Assembly (NCBI RefSeq): GCF_028553785.1
Contig: NZ_CP067136.1
Span: 2,974,501 to 3,038,500 of the forward strand
Source of the DNA: Paracoccus fistulariae
GTDB taxonomy: Bacteria > Pseudomonadota > Alphaproteobacteria > Rhodobacterales > Rhodobacteraceae
Direction: 5' to 3'
DNA: 64,000 bases
Below, one piece after another: positions 11,567-21,471 of the stretch; positions within the stretch are counted from its first letter, which is position 1; each line of letters starts with the position of its first letter. The translations under genes and the position numbers were made by a program. Below the pieces are notes generated by a model. It made no database searches and was not told the origin of the DNA. It saw only the letters and a list, made by a program, of their open reading frames with translations.

Positions 11567-12469
11567 ATGCGCGTTCTTTTTGCAGCCCCCGGATGGGATC
11601 GCTGGGCACCGGCCCTGCAACAGGCCGCACCCGAGATGGAGTTGCTGCAAGACGGCGATCCGGCCGGTTTCGACGCCATCATCTACGCGCCGGGCGGAGA
11701 GATCGAGGATCTGTCGCCCTATGTGAATGCGCGTCTGGTCCAAAGCCTCTGGGCGGGGGTAGAGCGGATCGTGACCAATCCCACGCTGACGCAACCGCTG
11801 GCGCGGATGGTGGATCCGGGGCTGGCGCAGGGCATGGCCGAATTCTGCACCGGTTGGGCGATGCGGGCACATCTGGGCATGGACCGCTATGCGCAGGACG
11901 GGCTGTGGCGCGGCGGCCTGACACCGCCGCTGGCCAGTGACCGCAATGTCACCATTCTGGGGATGGGAGAGCTTGGCCGGGCCGTGGCAGCCATGCTGCG
12001 CGGAATCGGGTTTCGGGTGACGGGCTACAGCGCCTCTGGGCGGCCCGTCGAGGGTGTGCGCGTGGTCGCGGGCGACGGGCTGGATCAGGCGCTGTCGCAG
12101 GCCGAGATCCTGATCAACCTGCTGCCCGATACGCCCGACACACGCGATATCCTGAATGCGCGGACCCTGGCGCAACTGCCGCAGGGCGCCTGGCTGATCA
12201 ATCCCGGTCGGGGCACCGTGCTGGAGGATGCCGCGCTGCTTGAGGCGCTGGATCGTGGGCATCTGGGGCATGCAGTGCTGGATGTGTTCCGGACCGAACC
12301 CTTGCCTGCCGAGCATCCGTTCTGGACCCATCCGGGGGTCACGGTCACGCCGCATATCGCCGCCGAAACCCGGCCCGAGACCGCAGCCCCCGTCGCGGTC
12401 GAAAACATCCGCCGCGCCATGCGGGGGCAGCCGGTGCTGCATCTGGTGGATCGGACGAAGGGCTACTGA
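11567..12469 (+). CDS. ghrA: 2-hydroxyacid dehydrogenase (glyoxylate/hydroxypyruvate reductase A-like)
   Basis: Cytoplasmic NAD(P)H-dependent reductase of the D-isomer 2-hydroxyacid dehydrogenase family, 300 residues. ATG 11567 has an aaggag ribosome-binding site 6 bp upstream, better than the earlier ATG inside rodA. The Rossmann motif is VTILGMGELGRAVAAMLRGI near residue 127. Substrate-binding and catalytic segments are LINLLPDTPDTRDILN, INPGRGTVLEDAALL, VFRTEPLPAEHPFWTHP and VTPHIAAET (catalytic His). It follows rodA at 10 bp, so it is probably read through from the mre operon, though it has no shape function. Its end overlaps the convergent DUF2062 gene by 7 bp. Confidence 0.88.
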   Translation: MRVLFAAPGWDRWAPALQQAAPEMELLQDGDPAGFDAIIYAPGGEIEDLSPYVNARLVQSLWAGVERIVTNPTLTQPLARMVDPGLAQGMAEFCTGWAMRAHLGMDRYAQDGLWRGGLTPPLASDRNVTILGMGELGRAVAAMLRGIGFRVTGYSASGRPVEGVRVVAGDGLDQALSQAEILINLLPDTPDTRDILNARTLAQLPQGAWLINPGRGTVLEDAALLEALDRGHLGHAVLDVFRTEPLPAEHPFWTHPGVTVTPHIAAETRPETAAPVAVENIRRAMRGQPVLHLVDRTKGY

Positions 12470-13182
12470 TCGCGATCTGCCGACCCGGGGGCGGCAGACA
12501 TACCCTCACCGCTGTCAAGGCGATGCTTTTCCAGCGCCTCTTCGCGGATATGGCGGTCACGCTCTTCCGCGGCCTTCTTCACCCGCTCGATCCGCTCGGC
12601 CATCTTCTTTGACCGTCTGCGGTGATAGGCCTGAACGACCGGCACGGTCAGGTAATGCGCCAATGCGCCGCACAGGATGCCCGGGATCAGGCCGCCGACA
12701 AGATAGGGGATATAGACGTCGTGGAAAAATTCCGACAGCTGCGTCCATTGCGTGGTCTCGGGGCCGAAGATCGCCTTGATATTATGCCATAACTCGGCGC
12801 TTGCGCGGCCGAATTCGACAAAGATCAGATGCGGGGGCAGATCGCCCGGCAGGCCCATGATCTCTCGTCCCAGGGTGACGCAGAGCACGCCGATGAACGG
12901 AAAGGTGGCGGGGTTGCCGACAAATGTCGCCAGAAGCGCCGCCAGAATATTGCCGCGCATCACCCAGGCGACAGCGGCCGCGGCCAGAAAGTGAAAGCCG
13001 AAGAAAGGCGTGAACGAGACCGCGACGCCCGCAGCCACCCCCCGGCCGATGCGCTGCGGCTGATCCGGCAGGCGGCGCAGGCGGTGCACGACATAAGTGC
13101 CCGCACGACGCCAGCCGCCGCGCGGATAGATCATTTCCGTCGCGATCTGACCATAGCTTCGGGGTTTGCGGCGCTTGAACAC
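12463..13182 (-). CDS. DUF2062 membrane protein
   Basis: A 239-residue protein with GTG start at 13182 behind a gaagggc ribosome-binding site. The basic N-terminus (FKRRKPRSYGQIATEMIYPRGG) leads into the DUF2062 domain with two or three hydrophobic segments (ALLATFVGNPATFPFIGVLC and YLVGGLIPGILCGALAHYL). The C-terminal 50 residues are highly charged and likely helical. It is the last gene of the minus-strand run after rsh. Function unknown; the family is a small integral membrane protein. Confidence 0.85.
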   Translation of the reverse strand: MFKRRKPRSYGQIATEMIYPRGGWRRAGTYVVHRLRRLPDQPQRIGRGVAAGVAVSFTPFFGFHFLAAAAVAWVMRGNILAALLATFVGNPATFPFIGVLCVTLGREIMGLPGDLPPHLIFVEFGRASAELWHNIKAIFGPETTQWTQLSEFFHDVYIPYLVGGLIPGILCGALAHYLTVPVVQAYHRRRSKKMAERIERVKKAAEERDRHIREEALEKHRLDSGEGMSAAPGSADRDQ

Positions 13183-13228
13183 GGTCGCCCTTCATCTTTC
13201 ATTGCTGCAGCTGAACGCGATCTGCGTG

Positions 13229-15343
13229 TCACAGCCGTTGCGAGGTGTCCCTTATTCGCTCGACCTGTGCAACATCGCTTTCCGCTTCAAGCACCGTCAT
13301 CAGATTGTGAAGGTGCTCCTGATCGCGCAGTTCGACGGCGACATCGATCCGGTAGAAATCCGGCTTGCGGTCGATGAATTCCAGATCCGAGATATTGGCC
13401 CCCTGAGCGCCGATCAGGCTGCAGATCCGGCCCAGAACCCCTGCATCATGGCGGATCGTCAGCTGCAGCAGCGTCGAATAGGCGGCGGGGTGGCGGCCTT
13501 CGCGCCATTGCACGTCGATCCAGCGATCCGGCTGATCCTCGTATTCGGCAAGCACCGGGCAGTCGATGGCATGGATGACCACACCGCGCCCGCGATAGGT
13601 GATGCCGACGATGCGTTCACCCGGCAGCGGGCTGCAACAGGGGGCGCGCTGGATCTCGGCATCCGCTTCCAGCCCGGCAAAGGGGCGCGAGACGTCGATC
13701 TCGTCCTGCTCATCGGCCAGATCGGGATACAGGATCTGCAGCACTTCCTTGGCGGAATGTTCGGCGCTGCCAATCTGTGCCAGCAGGTCATCGGCGCTGC
13801 CGATGCCCATTTGCTTGGCCGCGGTGCGCAGGGCCTTGTCAGTGACCTTGCGACCGACATGTTCAAAGCTGACCCGGACCAGTTCGCGGCCCAGCCGGAT
13901 GAAGCGGTCGCGATCCTCTTCGCGCAGGCTGCGGCGGATCGCGGCCTTGGCGCGGCCGGTCACGACGATATCCAGCCAGGTCGCCTGCGGGCGCTGCCCC
14001 GAGGCGGCGATGATCTCGACCGATTGCCCGTTCCGCAGTCGCGTCCACAAGGGCACGCGAATGCCATCCACCTTGGCACCGACGCAGGAATTGCCCAGCT
14101 TGGTGTGGATCGCATAGGCGAAATCGATGGGCGTGGCGCCCTTTGGCAGCTGGATCACATCGCCCTTGGGGCTGAAGCAGAAGACCTGATCCTGGTACAT
14201 CTCCAGTTTGACATGTTCCAGAAAATCGTCGTGATCCTCTCCCTCGAAACGGTTGCTGAGGCCCTGTGCCCATTCGGCGGGATTGACGGCAAAGGGGTTC
14301 TTGGCCCGCACGCCGTCGCGATAGGCCCAATGCGCCGCAACCCCGGCTTCGGCCACCTCATGCATCTGACGGGTGCGGATCTGCACCTCGACCCGCTTGC
14401 CGTCACGGCCCGACACCGTGGTGTGGATCGAGCGGTAGCCGTTCGATTTCGGCTGGCTGATGTAGTCCTTGAAGCGGCCCGGAACGGCGCGCCAGCGGTT
14501 ATGGATCACGCCAAGCGCGCGGTAGCAGTCCATTTCCGTCTTGGTGATGATGCGAAAGCCGTAAATGTCGGACAGCCGCGAAAAGGCCAGCTGCTTTTCC
14601 TGCATCTTGCGCCAGACGGAAAAGGGGCGCTTGGCGCGGCCAAAGACGGTGGCTTCGATGCCTTCCTTTTCCAGTTCGGCCCGGATGTCGGTGGTGATCT
14701 GGCCGATTACATCGCCGGATTCGCGCTGCAGGCTGACGAAACGGCGAATGATGGATTTGCGCGCCTCGGGGTTGATGACCTTGAAGGCCAGATCCTCAAG
14801 CTCTTCACGCATCCATTGCATGCCCATGCGTCCGGCAAGGGGGGCAAAGATATCCATCGTCTCGCGCGCCTTCTGCACCTGCTTGTCGGGCCGCATCGAG
14901 CGGATCGTGCGCATATTGTGCAGACGGTCGGCCAGCTTCACCAGAATGACCCGCAGATCGCGGGACATGGCCATGAACAGCTTGCGGAAATTCTCGGCCT
15001 GTTTCGAGGCGGCAGAGCTGAGCTGAAGATTGGTCAGCTTGGTGACGCCATCGACCAGTTCCGAGATTTCTTCGCCAAAGATGCCGGCGATCTCTTCCTT
15101 GGTCGAGCGCGTGTCCTCGACCGTGTCATGCAGCAGCGCGGTGACAATCGTGGCATCGTCCAGACGCATTTCGGTCAGGATCGCGGCAACGGCAATGGGG
15201 TGGGTGAAATAAGGCTCGCCGGAATGGCGGAACTGACCTTCATGCATCCGCATGCCATATTCATAGGCGTCGCGGATCAGGTCGGAATTGCTTTTCGGGT
15301 TGTAGTTGCGGACAAGCGCAATGAGGTCTTCGACGTCGATCAT
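13229..15343 (-). CDS. Bifunctional (p)ppGpp synthetase/hydrolase (RSH, SpoT/Rel type)
   Basis: Stringent-response enzyme that makes and degrades (p)ppGpp. It has 704 residues with the full long-RSH layout. The N-terminal HD hydrolase domain has HDTVEDTRSTKEEI near residue 73 and the HD pair intact. The synthetase domain follows around residues 200-340 (AKRPFSVWRKMQ, YGFRIITKTEMDCYRALG). The TGS domain is near residues 385-445 (SPKGDVIQLPKGATPIDFAY) and a C-terminal ACT domain covers about 625-700. It is the single long RSH expected in alphaproteobacteria. rpoZ lies 31 bp upstream, the common rpoZ-rsh order. Confidence 0.96.
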   Translation of the reverse strand: MIDVEDLIALVRNYNPKSNSDLIRDAYEYGMRMHEGQFRHSGEPYFTHPIAVAAILTEMRLDDATIVTALLHDTVEDTRSTKEEIAGIFGEEISELVDGVTKLTNLQLSSAASKQAENFRKLFMAMSRDLRVILVKLADRLHNMRTIRSMRPDKQVQKARETMDIFAPLAGRMGMQWMREELEDLAFKVINPEARKSIIRRFVSLQRESGDVIGQITTDIRAELEKEGIEATVFGRAKRPFSVWRKMQEKQLAFSRLSDIYGFRIITKTEMDCYRALGVIHNRWRAVPGRFKDYISQPKSNGYRSIHTTVSGRDGKRVEVQIRTRQMHEVAEAGVAAHWAYRDGVRAKNPFAVNPAEWAQGLSNRFEGEDHDDFLEHVKLEMYQDQVFCFSPKGDVIQLPKGATPIDFAYAIHTKLGNSCVGAKVDGIRVPLWTRLRNGQSVEIIAASGQRPQATWLDIVVTGRAKAAIRRSLREEDRDRFIRLGRELVRVSFEHVGRKVTDKALRTAAKQMGIGSADDLLAQIGSAEHSAKEVLQILYPDLADEQDEIDVSRPFAGLEADAEIQRAPCCSPLPGERIVGITYRGRGVVIHAIDCPVLAEYEDQPDRWIDVQWREGRHPAAYSTLLQLTIRHDAGVLGRICSLIGAQGANISDLEFIDRKPDFYRIDVAVELRDQEHLHNLMTVLEAESDVAQVERIRDTSQRL

Positions 15344-15374
15344 GTTCCTGACGAAGACCTCATCCGCAAGTTAC

Positions 15375-15728
15375 TTAGCGCTGGTTGGCTTCCAGCATCA
15401 TGCGCAGCATACGCTCTTCCGATTCTTCATCGGCGGGCTTGGGGCGGTCAACTTCCGCGCCCAGCAGCAGCGCCATCGCGTCCTCTTCGGGCTCATCGAC
15501 TTCGATCTGGGTCTGGGTCGACTCAATCATCCGCTCGCGCAGATCATCGACGGGCTGGGTTTCATCTGCGATTTCGCGCAGGGCAACAACGGGGTTTTTG
15601 TCATTGTCGCGTTCAACCGTCGGGGCGCTGCCGGTGGCGATTTCGCGCGCGCGATGCGAGGCCAGCATGACCAGATCAAACCGGTTGGGAACTTTGTCGA
15701 CGCAATCTTCGACCGTTACGCGGGCCAT
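15375..15728 (-). CDS. rpoZ: DNA-directed RNA polymerase omega subunit
   Basis: Small RNA polymerase subunit that binds the beta' C-terminus and helps assembly. It has 117 residues. The diagnostic start is [20 protein letters not shown], followed by [12 protein letters not shown]. The acidic C-terminal half is typical of alphaproteobacterial omega. It lies 31 bp before rsh on the same strand, which pairs a (p)ppGpp-related polymerase subunit with the ppGpp enzyme. Confidence 0.97.
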   Translation of the reverse strand: MARVTVEDCVDKVPNRFDLVMLASHRAREIATGSAPTVERDNDKNPVVALREIADETQPVDDLRERMIESTQTQIEVDEPEEDAMALLLGAEVDRPKPADEESEERMLRMMLEANQR

Positions 15729-15824
15729 ATGTCACCTGTGCTGTTTCGAATCGTATATTCGGGGGCGAAACCATGTATCTGTGTGACGCAAGCGGAAATG
15801 TCAAGGAAGACCGGGCCAAAGGCG

Positions 15825-16406
15825 TCATGCCAGAGGCGACATTCCCGCGGTTGCATCGGGGCTCAGCCCTGACAGCATCTCAACCACGGTCAGGCCCGTC
15901 AAGGGGTGGCGCCACAGCGGCGCGATTTCCGCCAGAGGCGCCAGAACGAAACCACGGTCCTGCAGGCGCGGATGCGGCAGGATCAATTCGGTCGGCGCCT
16001 GGCGTCGTTGTTGGTCCGGCGGCAGGTCCATCCAATGCTGCAGCGTCGCCTGATTCGGTGCGATCATCTGACCGAAAGCAAGCAGGTCAAGGTCCAATAC
16101 GCGGGCAGACCAGCGACCGGTCCCGCGATCTCGGCCAAAATTCGCCTCTATCCGGTGCAGCTTGTCGAGAATTTCGTTAGCGTGCAAACTAGTAGTAATT
16201 GCTGCCGTTGCGTTAACGAAATCCGGCCCGGAGCCCGCCGGAACGGCCGGTGTCTGCCAAAAGCGGCTTAACGCGGAGATTGAAATATCTTGCTCATCGT
16301 GCAGAGTATTTATCGCTGCATGCAGTGTTTCACTCGCGCTGCCTGTGGTGGACGGCAAATTCGCACCAAAGGCAACCAGTCCTAAAGATAAAGACAGGTT
16401 TCTCAT
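15825..16406 (-). CDS. folK: 2-amino-4-hydroxy-6-hydroxymethyldihydropteridine pyrophosphokinase
   Basis: Folate-pathway enzyme that transfers pyrophosphate from ATP to 6-hydroxymethyl-7,8-dihydropterin. It has 193 residues. Motifs: LVAFGANLPSTTGSASETL at the start, SRFWQTPAVPAGSGPDFVNA, LHRIEANFGRDRGTGRWSAR and VLDLDLLAFG with the paired Asp metal ligands, then LPHPRLQDRGFVLAPLAEI. Local base composition is somewhat more AT-rich than in its neighbours. It lies 96 bp upstream of rpoZ. Confidence 0.95.
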   Translation of the reverse strand: MRNLSLSLGLVAFGANLPSTTGSASETLHAAINTLHDEQDISISALSRFWQTPAVPAGSGPDFVNATAAITTSLHANEILDKLHRIEANFGRDRGTGRWSARVLDLDLLAFGQMIAPNQATLQHWMDLPPDQQRRQAPTELILPHPRLQDRGFVLAPLAEIAPLWRHPLTGLTVVEMLSGLSPDATAGMSPLA

Positions 16407-16510
16407 ACTGCTTCTCCCGTCCTAGAACACAGTGACCGGGCCAGTCACGCCGGACCCCTCATCCGGATGGCCCGTCACCGAACGATAAAGTCCCATTGAA
16501 AGCAACAAGA

Positions 16511-17059
16511 ATGTTCTACAAGGATGACCGATTGGCGATTTTCATTGACGGGGCGAACCTATACGCCGCCGCGAAATCGCTAGGTTTCGACATAGATTAC
16601 AAACTGCTAAGACAAGAATTCGACCGTCGTGGCAAGCTGATGCGAGCCTACTACTATACCGCGTTGATGGAAGGCGAGGAATATTCCCCGATCCGTCCGC
16701 TGGTCGACTGGCTGCATTACAACGGCTACTGCGTTGTGACAAAACCTGCCAAGGAATTCACCGACACCATGGGTCGGCGCAAGATCAAGGGCAATATGGA
16801 TATCGAACTGACTGTCGATGCCATGCAGCTTGCGCCGCGTCTGGACCATGTGGTCCTGTTCTCGGGTGATGGCGATTTTCGTCCATTGATCGAGGCGCTG
16901 CAGCGCCAGGGCGTGCGGGTCTCGGTCGTGTCGACGATCCGGTCGCAGCCGCCGATGATTGCCGACGATCTGCGTCGCCAGGCCGATAACTTCATCGAGC
17001 TTGACGCCCTGCGCGACATCATCGGCCGACCGCAGCGCGAGGCGCAGAACGGCGAGTGA
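16511..17059 (+). CDS. NYN domain protein (LabA/DUF88 family)
   Basis: A predicted PIN-like ribonuclease domain of 182 residues. ATG at 16511 (MFYKDDRLAIFIDGANLYAA) is preferred over an upstream TTG at 16496. Conserved acidic residues appear in AIFIDGANLY, in GNMDIELTVDAM and in VLFSGDGDFRPLIEAL, the metal-binding pattern of NYN nucleases. Members of this family act in RNA processing, but a specific substrate cannot be read from the sequence. It is transcribed divergently from folK. Confidence 0.88.
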   Translation: MFYKDDRLAIFIDGANLYAAAKSLGFDIDYKLLRQEFDRRGKLMRAYYYTALMEGEEYSPIRPLVDWLHYNGYCVVTKPAKEFTDTMGRRKIKGNMDIELTVDAMQLAPRLDHVVLFSGDGDFRPLIEALQRQGVRVSVVSTIRSQPPMIADDLRRQADNFIELDALRDIIGRPQREAQNGE

Positions 17060-17189
17060 CCTGTCGGGCCCGGCTGTCCCGAAGTGCAGCATCCCAAGAC
17101 TGCGCGCGGGCAGCCTGCGCGGCATGAAGACGTGCCGCGCATGTTCCTGACAGCGCCTTTCTGCGGCTGGCGCTCGGCGGCTGGTCGGA

Positions 17190-18833
17190 TCAGACCAGCC
17201 TGCCTTCCTCCATCGCAGCACGCACGAAACCCGCGAATAGCGGTGCGGGTTCGAATGGCTTCGACTTCAGTTCCGGATGGGACTGAACCCCGATGAACCA
17301 GGGGTGGTCGGGATATTCCACCGCCTCGGGCAGCTTGCCATCGGGCGACATGCCGGAAAAGGACATGCCCGCCTCTTCCAACTGGTTGCGATAGGTGGCG
17401 TCGACTTCGTAACGGTGGCGGTGGCGATCCTCGATTTCGGTGGCGCCATCATAGACTTCCGAGATCTTGGACCCCGGTTTCAGCACGGCGGTATAAGATC
17501 CAAGCCGCATCGTGCCGCCCTTGTCATCCGACAGCTTGCGCTGGACGGTATAGTTCCCCTGCACCCATTCCTTCAGGTGATAGACCACCGGGGTAAAGCG
17601 CGCCTTGCCTGCCTCGTGGTCGAATTCCTCGCTGCCGGCATCGGGAAGACCGGCCAGATTACGCGCGCCTTCGATCACGGCCATCTGCATGCCCAGGCAG
17701 ATGCCCAGATAGGGCACCTCTTTCTCGCGCGCATATTTTGCCGCGGTGATCATGCCTTCGGTGCCGCGTTCGCCAAAGCCGCCGGGCACGATGATCCCGT
17801 GATAGCCGTCCAGCAGATGGGCGCCTTCGCCCTCCAGCTTTTCGCTATCCACCCAATCGGCCTTGACCCGGACGCGATTGGCCATGCCGCCATGGGTCAG
17901 CGCCTCGGCGATGGATTTATAGGCATCCTCAAGCTGCGTATATTTGCCGACAATGGCGATCCTGACCTCTCCCTCGGCATTGTGCAGGCGGTCCATGACG
18001 TCTTCCCAGCGGGACAGATCCGGGCGCGGCGCGGGGCTGATGCCAAAGGCATCCAGAACCGCCTGATCCAGACCCGCGCGGTGATAGGCCAGCGGCGCCT
18101 CGTAGATCGAGCGCAGGTCATAGGCCGGGATGACGTGATCGGGACGGACATTGCAGAACAGCGCGATCTTGGCGCGTTCCTTTTCCGGGATCGGCTGTTC
18201 CGACCGGCAGACAAGCACATCCGGCGCCAGGCCGATGGATTGCAGTTCCTTGACACTGTGCTGCGTCGGCTTGGTCTTCAATTCGCCGCTGGCGGCCAGA
18301 TAGGGCAGCAGGGTCAGGTGCATCAGGATGCATTCGCCGCGCGGGCGTTCATGGTTGAACTGACGAATCGCCTCGAAAAAGGGCAGGCCCTCGATATCGC
18401 CGACCGTGCCGCCGATCTCGCACAGCATGAAATCCACCTCATCCTCGCCAATGGCCAGGAAATCCTTGATCTCATTCGTGACGTGGGGAATCACCTGAAT
18501 GGTCTTGCCCAGATATTCGCCGCGCCGCTCTTTCTCCAGCACGTTGGAGTAGATCCGGCCCGAGGAAATCGAGTCGGTCTTGCGCGCATGCACGCCCGTG
18601 AAGCGTTCGTAATGGCCCAGATCCAGATCGGTTTCGGCGCCGTCATCGGTGACAAAGACCTCGCCATGTTCAAAGGGCGACATCGTGCCGGGATCGACGT
18701 TCAGATAGGGGTCAAGCTTGCGCAGGCGGACGGTATAGCCGCGGGCCTGCAGCAACGCGCCCAACGCCGCCGAGGCCAGCCCCTTGCCAAGGGACGACAC
18801 CACGCCGCCGGTGATAAAGATATAACGCGCCAT
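17190..18833 (-). CDS. pyrG: CTP synthase
   Basis: Makes CTP from UTP using ATP and glutamine; also a filament-forming enzyme. It has 547 residues, normal length. The N-terminal synthetase domain starts [20 protein letters not shown] and carries [20 protein letters not shown]. The C-terminal class I glutamine amidotransferase domain has the Cys nucleophile in [18 protein letters not shown] and the His/Glu pair in [14 protein letters not shown]. secG lies 154 bp upstream on the same strand, the frequent secG-pyrG order. Confidence 0.98.
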   Translation of the reverse strand: MARYIFITGGVVSSLGKGLASAALGALLQARGYTVRLRKLDPYLNVDPGTMSPFEHGEVFVTDDGAETDLDLGHYERFTGVHARKTDSISSGRIYSNVLEKERRGEYLGKTIQVIPHVTNEIKDFLAIGEDEVDFMLCEIGGTVGDIEGLPFFEAIRQFNHERPRGECILMHLTLLPYLAASGELKTKPTQHSVKELQSIGLAPDVLVCRSEQPIPEKERAKIALFCNVRPDHVIPAYDLRSIYEAPLAYHRAGLDQAVLDAFGISPAPRPDLSRWEDVMDRLHNAEGEVRIAIVGKYTQLEDAYKSIAEALTHGGMANRVRVKADWVDSEKLEGEGAHLLDGYHGIIVPGGFGERGTEGMITAAKYAREKEVPYLGICLGMQMAVIEGARNLAGLPDAGSEEFDHEAGKARFTPVVYHLKEWVQGNYTVQRKLSDDKGGTMRLGSYTAVLKPGSKISEVYDGATEIEDRHRHRYEVDATYRNQLEEAGMSFSGMSPDGKLPEAVEYPDHPWFIGVQSHPELKSKPFEPAPLFAGFVRAAMEEGRLV

Positions 18834-18950
18834 AAGGCCCCCGTGATCTGCAAGAATTCGATTGTCGGCGGGCCAATTACGGCCTGCGTCACGGGACTAA
18901 AGATATAGGCGATTCGCCCCGTGGCCGCAATGGACCGCAAGTTTCTTCGA

Positions 18951-18969
18951 GGGCAGATTTCCTCTGCCC
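18951..18969 (-). terminator. Hairpin after secG
   Basis: A perfect 7-bp stem, GGGCAGA/TCTGCCC, with a 5-nt loop lies 19 bp past the secG stop codon. The tail on the minus strand is only weakly T-rich, so termination may be partial and pyrG could be partly co-transcribed. Confidence 0.5.
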
Positions 18970-18987
18970 CCAATGCGTTGTGATGAT

Positions 18988-19470
18988 TCAGTTCGCCGGG
19001 GCCGGTTCCTGGGCGGCGCTGTCGGCCGCAGGCGGGGTGACCGGATCGGCCGCAGCCGGGGCCGCAGCAGGGGCCGTGGCGGGCGCGTCGCTGGCCGGGG
19101 CCACCGCATCGGGCACCGGCGGGGTCAGCGGATCGCCGCTGGTCGAGGGCGGCGGCGTATAGGCGGGCAGTTGCGGGGTCGAGCCGCCATCTGTCTGACT
19201 GCTGGCCGGAACGCCCAGCTGATCCATGATCGAGCTGTTGGACACCTGGCTTGCCGCAATGATGGTCAGCGCGATCGAGGTCACGAACAGCGCGATGCCG
19301 AAGATCCAGGTCAGGCGGGTCAGCGCATTCGCGGCCTGACGGCCACTCATCACGCCACCACCCGTGCCGCCTCCCGTTCCAAGCCCGCCACCTTCTGAAC
19401 GCTGCAGCAGCACAACGCCCGTCAGCAGCACTGCGAGGATAAGATGGACGGTCAGGACGACGTTTTCCAC
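18988..19470 (-). CDS. secG: Preprotein translocase subunit SecG
   Basis: Small inner-membrane partner of SecYE. The 160-residue product starts at GTG 19470 behind gaaagg. It has two membrane segments (VVLTVHLILAVLLTGVVLLQ and LTWIFGIALFVTSIALTII) flanking the conserved QRSEGGGLGTGGGTGG stretch. After about residue 75 comes a long Pro/Ala/Asp-rich tail, a feature of alphaproteobacterial SecG proteins that makes it longer than the E. coli protein. It is divergent from cobQ. Confidence 0.95.
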   Translation of the reverse strand: MENVVLTVHLILAVLLTGVVLLQRSEGGGLGTGGGTGGGVMSGRQAANALTRLTWIFGIALFVTSIALTIIAASQVSNSSIMDQLGVPASSQTDGGSTPQLPAYTPPPSTSGDPLTPPVPDAVAPASDAPATAPAAAPAAADPVTPPAADSAAQEPAPAN

Positions 19471-19541
19471 GGTGTTCGGCCTTTCATTTGCGGACGCGCC
19501 TATCTAGTCACCGAAACAGATGAAGGCAAGCATGGTGTCCA

Positions 19542-20978
19542 ATGTCCGCAATCATGATTCAGGGCACAGGTTCGAATGTGGGAAAATCGCTGCTGGTGGC
19601 AGGGCTGTGCCGGGCCGCGCGGCGGCGCGGGATCGCGGTGGCGCCCTTCAAGCCGCAGAACATGTCGAACAACGCCGCCGTGACCGTCGACGGCGGAGAG
19701 ATCGGCCGCGCGCAGGCGCTGCAGGCGCGCGCCTGTGGCCTGCTGCCGCAGAGCGACATGAACCCGGTGCTGCTGAAGCCCGAAACCGATACCGGGGCGC
19801 AGGTTGTCCTGCAGGGTCGCGCGATCGCCCGTGCCCAGGCGCGCGATTACGCCGGGCTGAAGCCGCGCCTGATGCAGGGCGTCATGGACAGCTTCCACCG
19901 TCTGCGTGCCGCGCATGATCTGGTCATCGTCGAGGGCGCGGGCAGCCCGGCAGAGATCAATCTGCGCCCCCGCGACATTGCCAATATGGGATTCGCGCGG
20001 GCGGCGCAGGTGCCGGTGCTGCTGGCGGGAGATATCGACCGGGGTGGGGTGATCGCCCAGATCGTCGGCACGCAGGCGGCGCTTGACCCGGAAGATGCGG
20101 CAATGATCTGCGGCTTCATGATCAACAAGTTCCGGGGCGATCCACGTCTGTTCGACGACGGCTATCAGATGATACAGGATCGCACGGGCTGGCGCGGTTT
20201 CGGGGTCGTGCCGTGGTTTCGCGACGCCTATCGCCTGCCGGCCGAGGATGCGGTCGACCTGCGCGCCTCGCAGGGGCAGGGGCTGCATATCGTCTGCCTT
20301 GCCCTGTCGCGGATCGCGAATTTCGATGATCTGGACCCTCTGGCGGCCGAGCCGGGCGTGCAACTGACCATGCTGGGGCCGGGACGCGCCATTCCCGGCG
20401 ACGCGGATCTGGTCATCATCCCGGGCACCAAGTCGACGCTGGGCGATCTGGCCTTTCTGCGCGCGCAGGGATGGGATATCGACCTGCAGGCGCATCTGCG
20501 GCGCGGCGGGCATGTGCTGGGCATCTGCGGCGGCTATCAGATGCTGGGTCGCGTGATCCGCGACCCCGATGGCGCCGATGGGCTGGCCGGAGAGGTCAGC
20601 GGGCTGGGCCTGCTGGACATCTCCACCACCATGTCCCCCGACAAGCGGTTGCAGCGGATCAGCGGCACGGCGCTGGATCACCCCATTTCGGGATACGAGA
20701 TCCATATGGGCCACAGTACCGGCCCCGATTGTGTCCGCCCCTTTGCGCATCTGCCCCATCCTGATGGGGCGATCAGTGCCGATGGCCGGGTCTCGGGCAC
20801 CTATCTGCATGGGTTGTTCGGGGATGACGGCTTTCGCGCCGCGTGGCTGGCGCGCTTCGGCACCCCCTCGCAGCCGGGATATGAGGCCCGCGTGGATCAG
20901 GTACTGGACGATCTGGCCGATCATCTGGAATCGCATCTGGACGTGGCGGGCCTGCTGGCCGTGGCGGGCTGCTGCTGA
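19542..20978 (+). CDS. cobQ: Cobyric acid synthase
   Basis: Amidates four side-chain carboxylates of adenosylcobyrinic acid a,c-diamide during cobalamin synthesis. It has 478 residues. The N-terminal dethiobiotin-synthetase-like domain has the P-loop [18 protein letters not shown] and [13 protein letters not shown]. The C-terminal triad-type amidotransferase domain has the Cys in [13 protein letters not shown] near residue 328 and [10 protein letters not shown] with the His. No other cob gene is in the window, so it stands apart from the main pathway cluster. Confidence 0.96.
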   Translation: MSAIMIQGTGSNVGKSLLVAGLCRAARRRGIAVAPFKPQNMSNNAAVTVDGGEIGRAQALQARACGLLPQSDMNPVLLKPETDTGAQVVLQGRAIARAQARDYAGLKPRLMQGVMDSFHRLRAAHDLVIVEGAGSPAEINLRPRDIANMGFARAAQVPVLLAGDIDRGGVIAQIVGTQAALDPEDAAMICGFMINKFRGDPRLFDDGYQMIQDRTGWRGFGVVPWFRDAYRLPAEDAVDLRASQGQGLHIVCLALSRIANFDDLDPLAAEPGVQLTMLGPGRAIPGDADLVIIPGTKSTLGDLAFLRAQGWDIDLQAHLRRGGHVLGICGGYQMLGRVIRDPDGADGLAGEVSGLGLLDISTTMSPDKRLQRISGTALDHPISGYEIHMGHSTGPDCVRPFAHLPHPDGAISADGRVSGTYLHGLFGDDGFRAAWLARFGTPSQPGYEARVDQVLDDLADHLESHLDVAGLLAVAGCC

Positions 20979-20987
20979 GCTTTGCGA

Positions 20988-21383
20988 TCACGCCCCGGTC
21001 GCCAGGTCAAAACCCTCGTCCCGCCAGCCGGTCACGCCGCCCGCCATGATCTTCACCGGCCGCCCCAGTTCCGCCAGCCGCAGCGCGGCCCGGGCGGCGC
21101 CGTTGCAATGCGGTCCGGCGCAATAGGTGACGAACAGCGTCTGGTCGGGCCAGTCGGCCATCCTGCGGCGGGTGATCTTGCCATGTGGCAGGCTGATCGC
21201 CCCCGGCACATGCCCCGCCGCGAACATCGCCGGGCTGCGGACGTCCAGCAGCACGAAATCCGCGCCCGCAGACAGCGCCTCATGCACGTCCCAGCAATCG
21301 GTCCGAAAGGTGAATTCGGCGGCGAAATGTGCCTGTGCCAGATGGCTGGGCGCGGCGGGGATATCGGTCACGGCCGAGGTCAT
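20988..21383 (-). CDS. Rhodanese-like domain protein
   Basis: A 131-residue single rhodanese domain. The start at 21383 (MTSAVTDIPAAPSH) is chosen for its caggag ribosome-binding site. Motifs: FVLLDVRSPAMFAAGHVPGA and the active-site loop VTYCAGPHCNGAARAAL, with Cys as likely sulfur carrier. It lies 88 bp from, and divergent to, an FtrA-like regulator, a pairing I recall from other proteobacteria. The sulfur acceptor is unknown. Confidence 0.88.
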   Translation of the reverse strand: MTSAVTDIPAAPSHLAQAHFAAEFTFRTDCWDVHEALSAGADFVLLDVRSPAMFAAGHVPGAISLPHGKITRRRMADWPDQTLFVTYCAGPHCNGAARAALRLAELGRPVKIMAGGVTGWRDEGFDLATGA

Positions 21384-21471
21384 GGCATGCTCCTGCAAAG
21401 GTTCCTGCCCTGATCTTGCACCAGCCTCGCCGCCTTGCCAGATGGCGCGAATGACAATATGCGTCAAGATC

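Noticed and set aside
16496..16510. TTG start for the NYN gene
   Set aside because: ATG 16511 gives the usual N-terminus of the family and has an upstream gaaag at workable distance.
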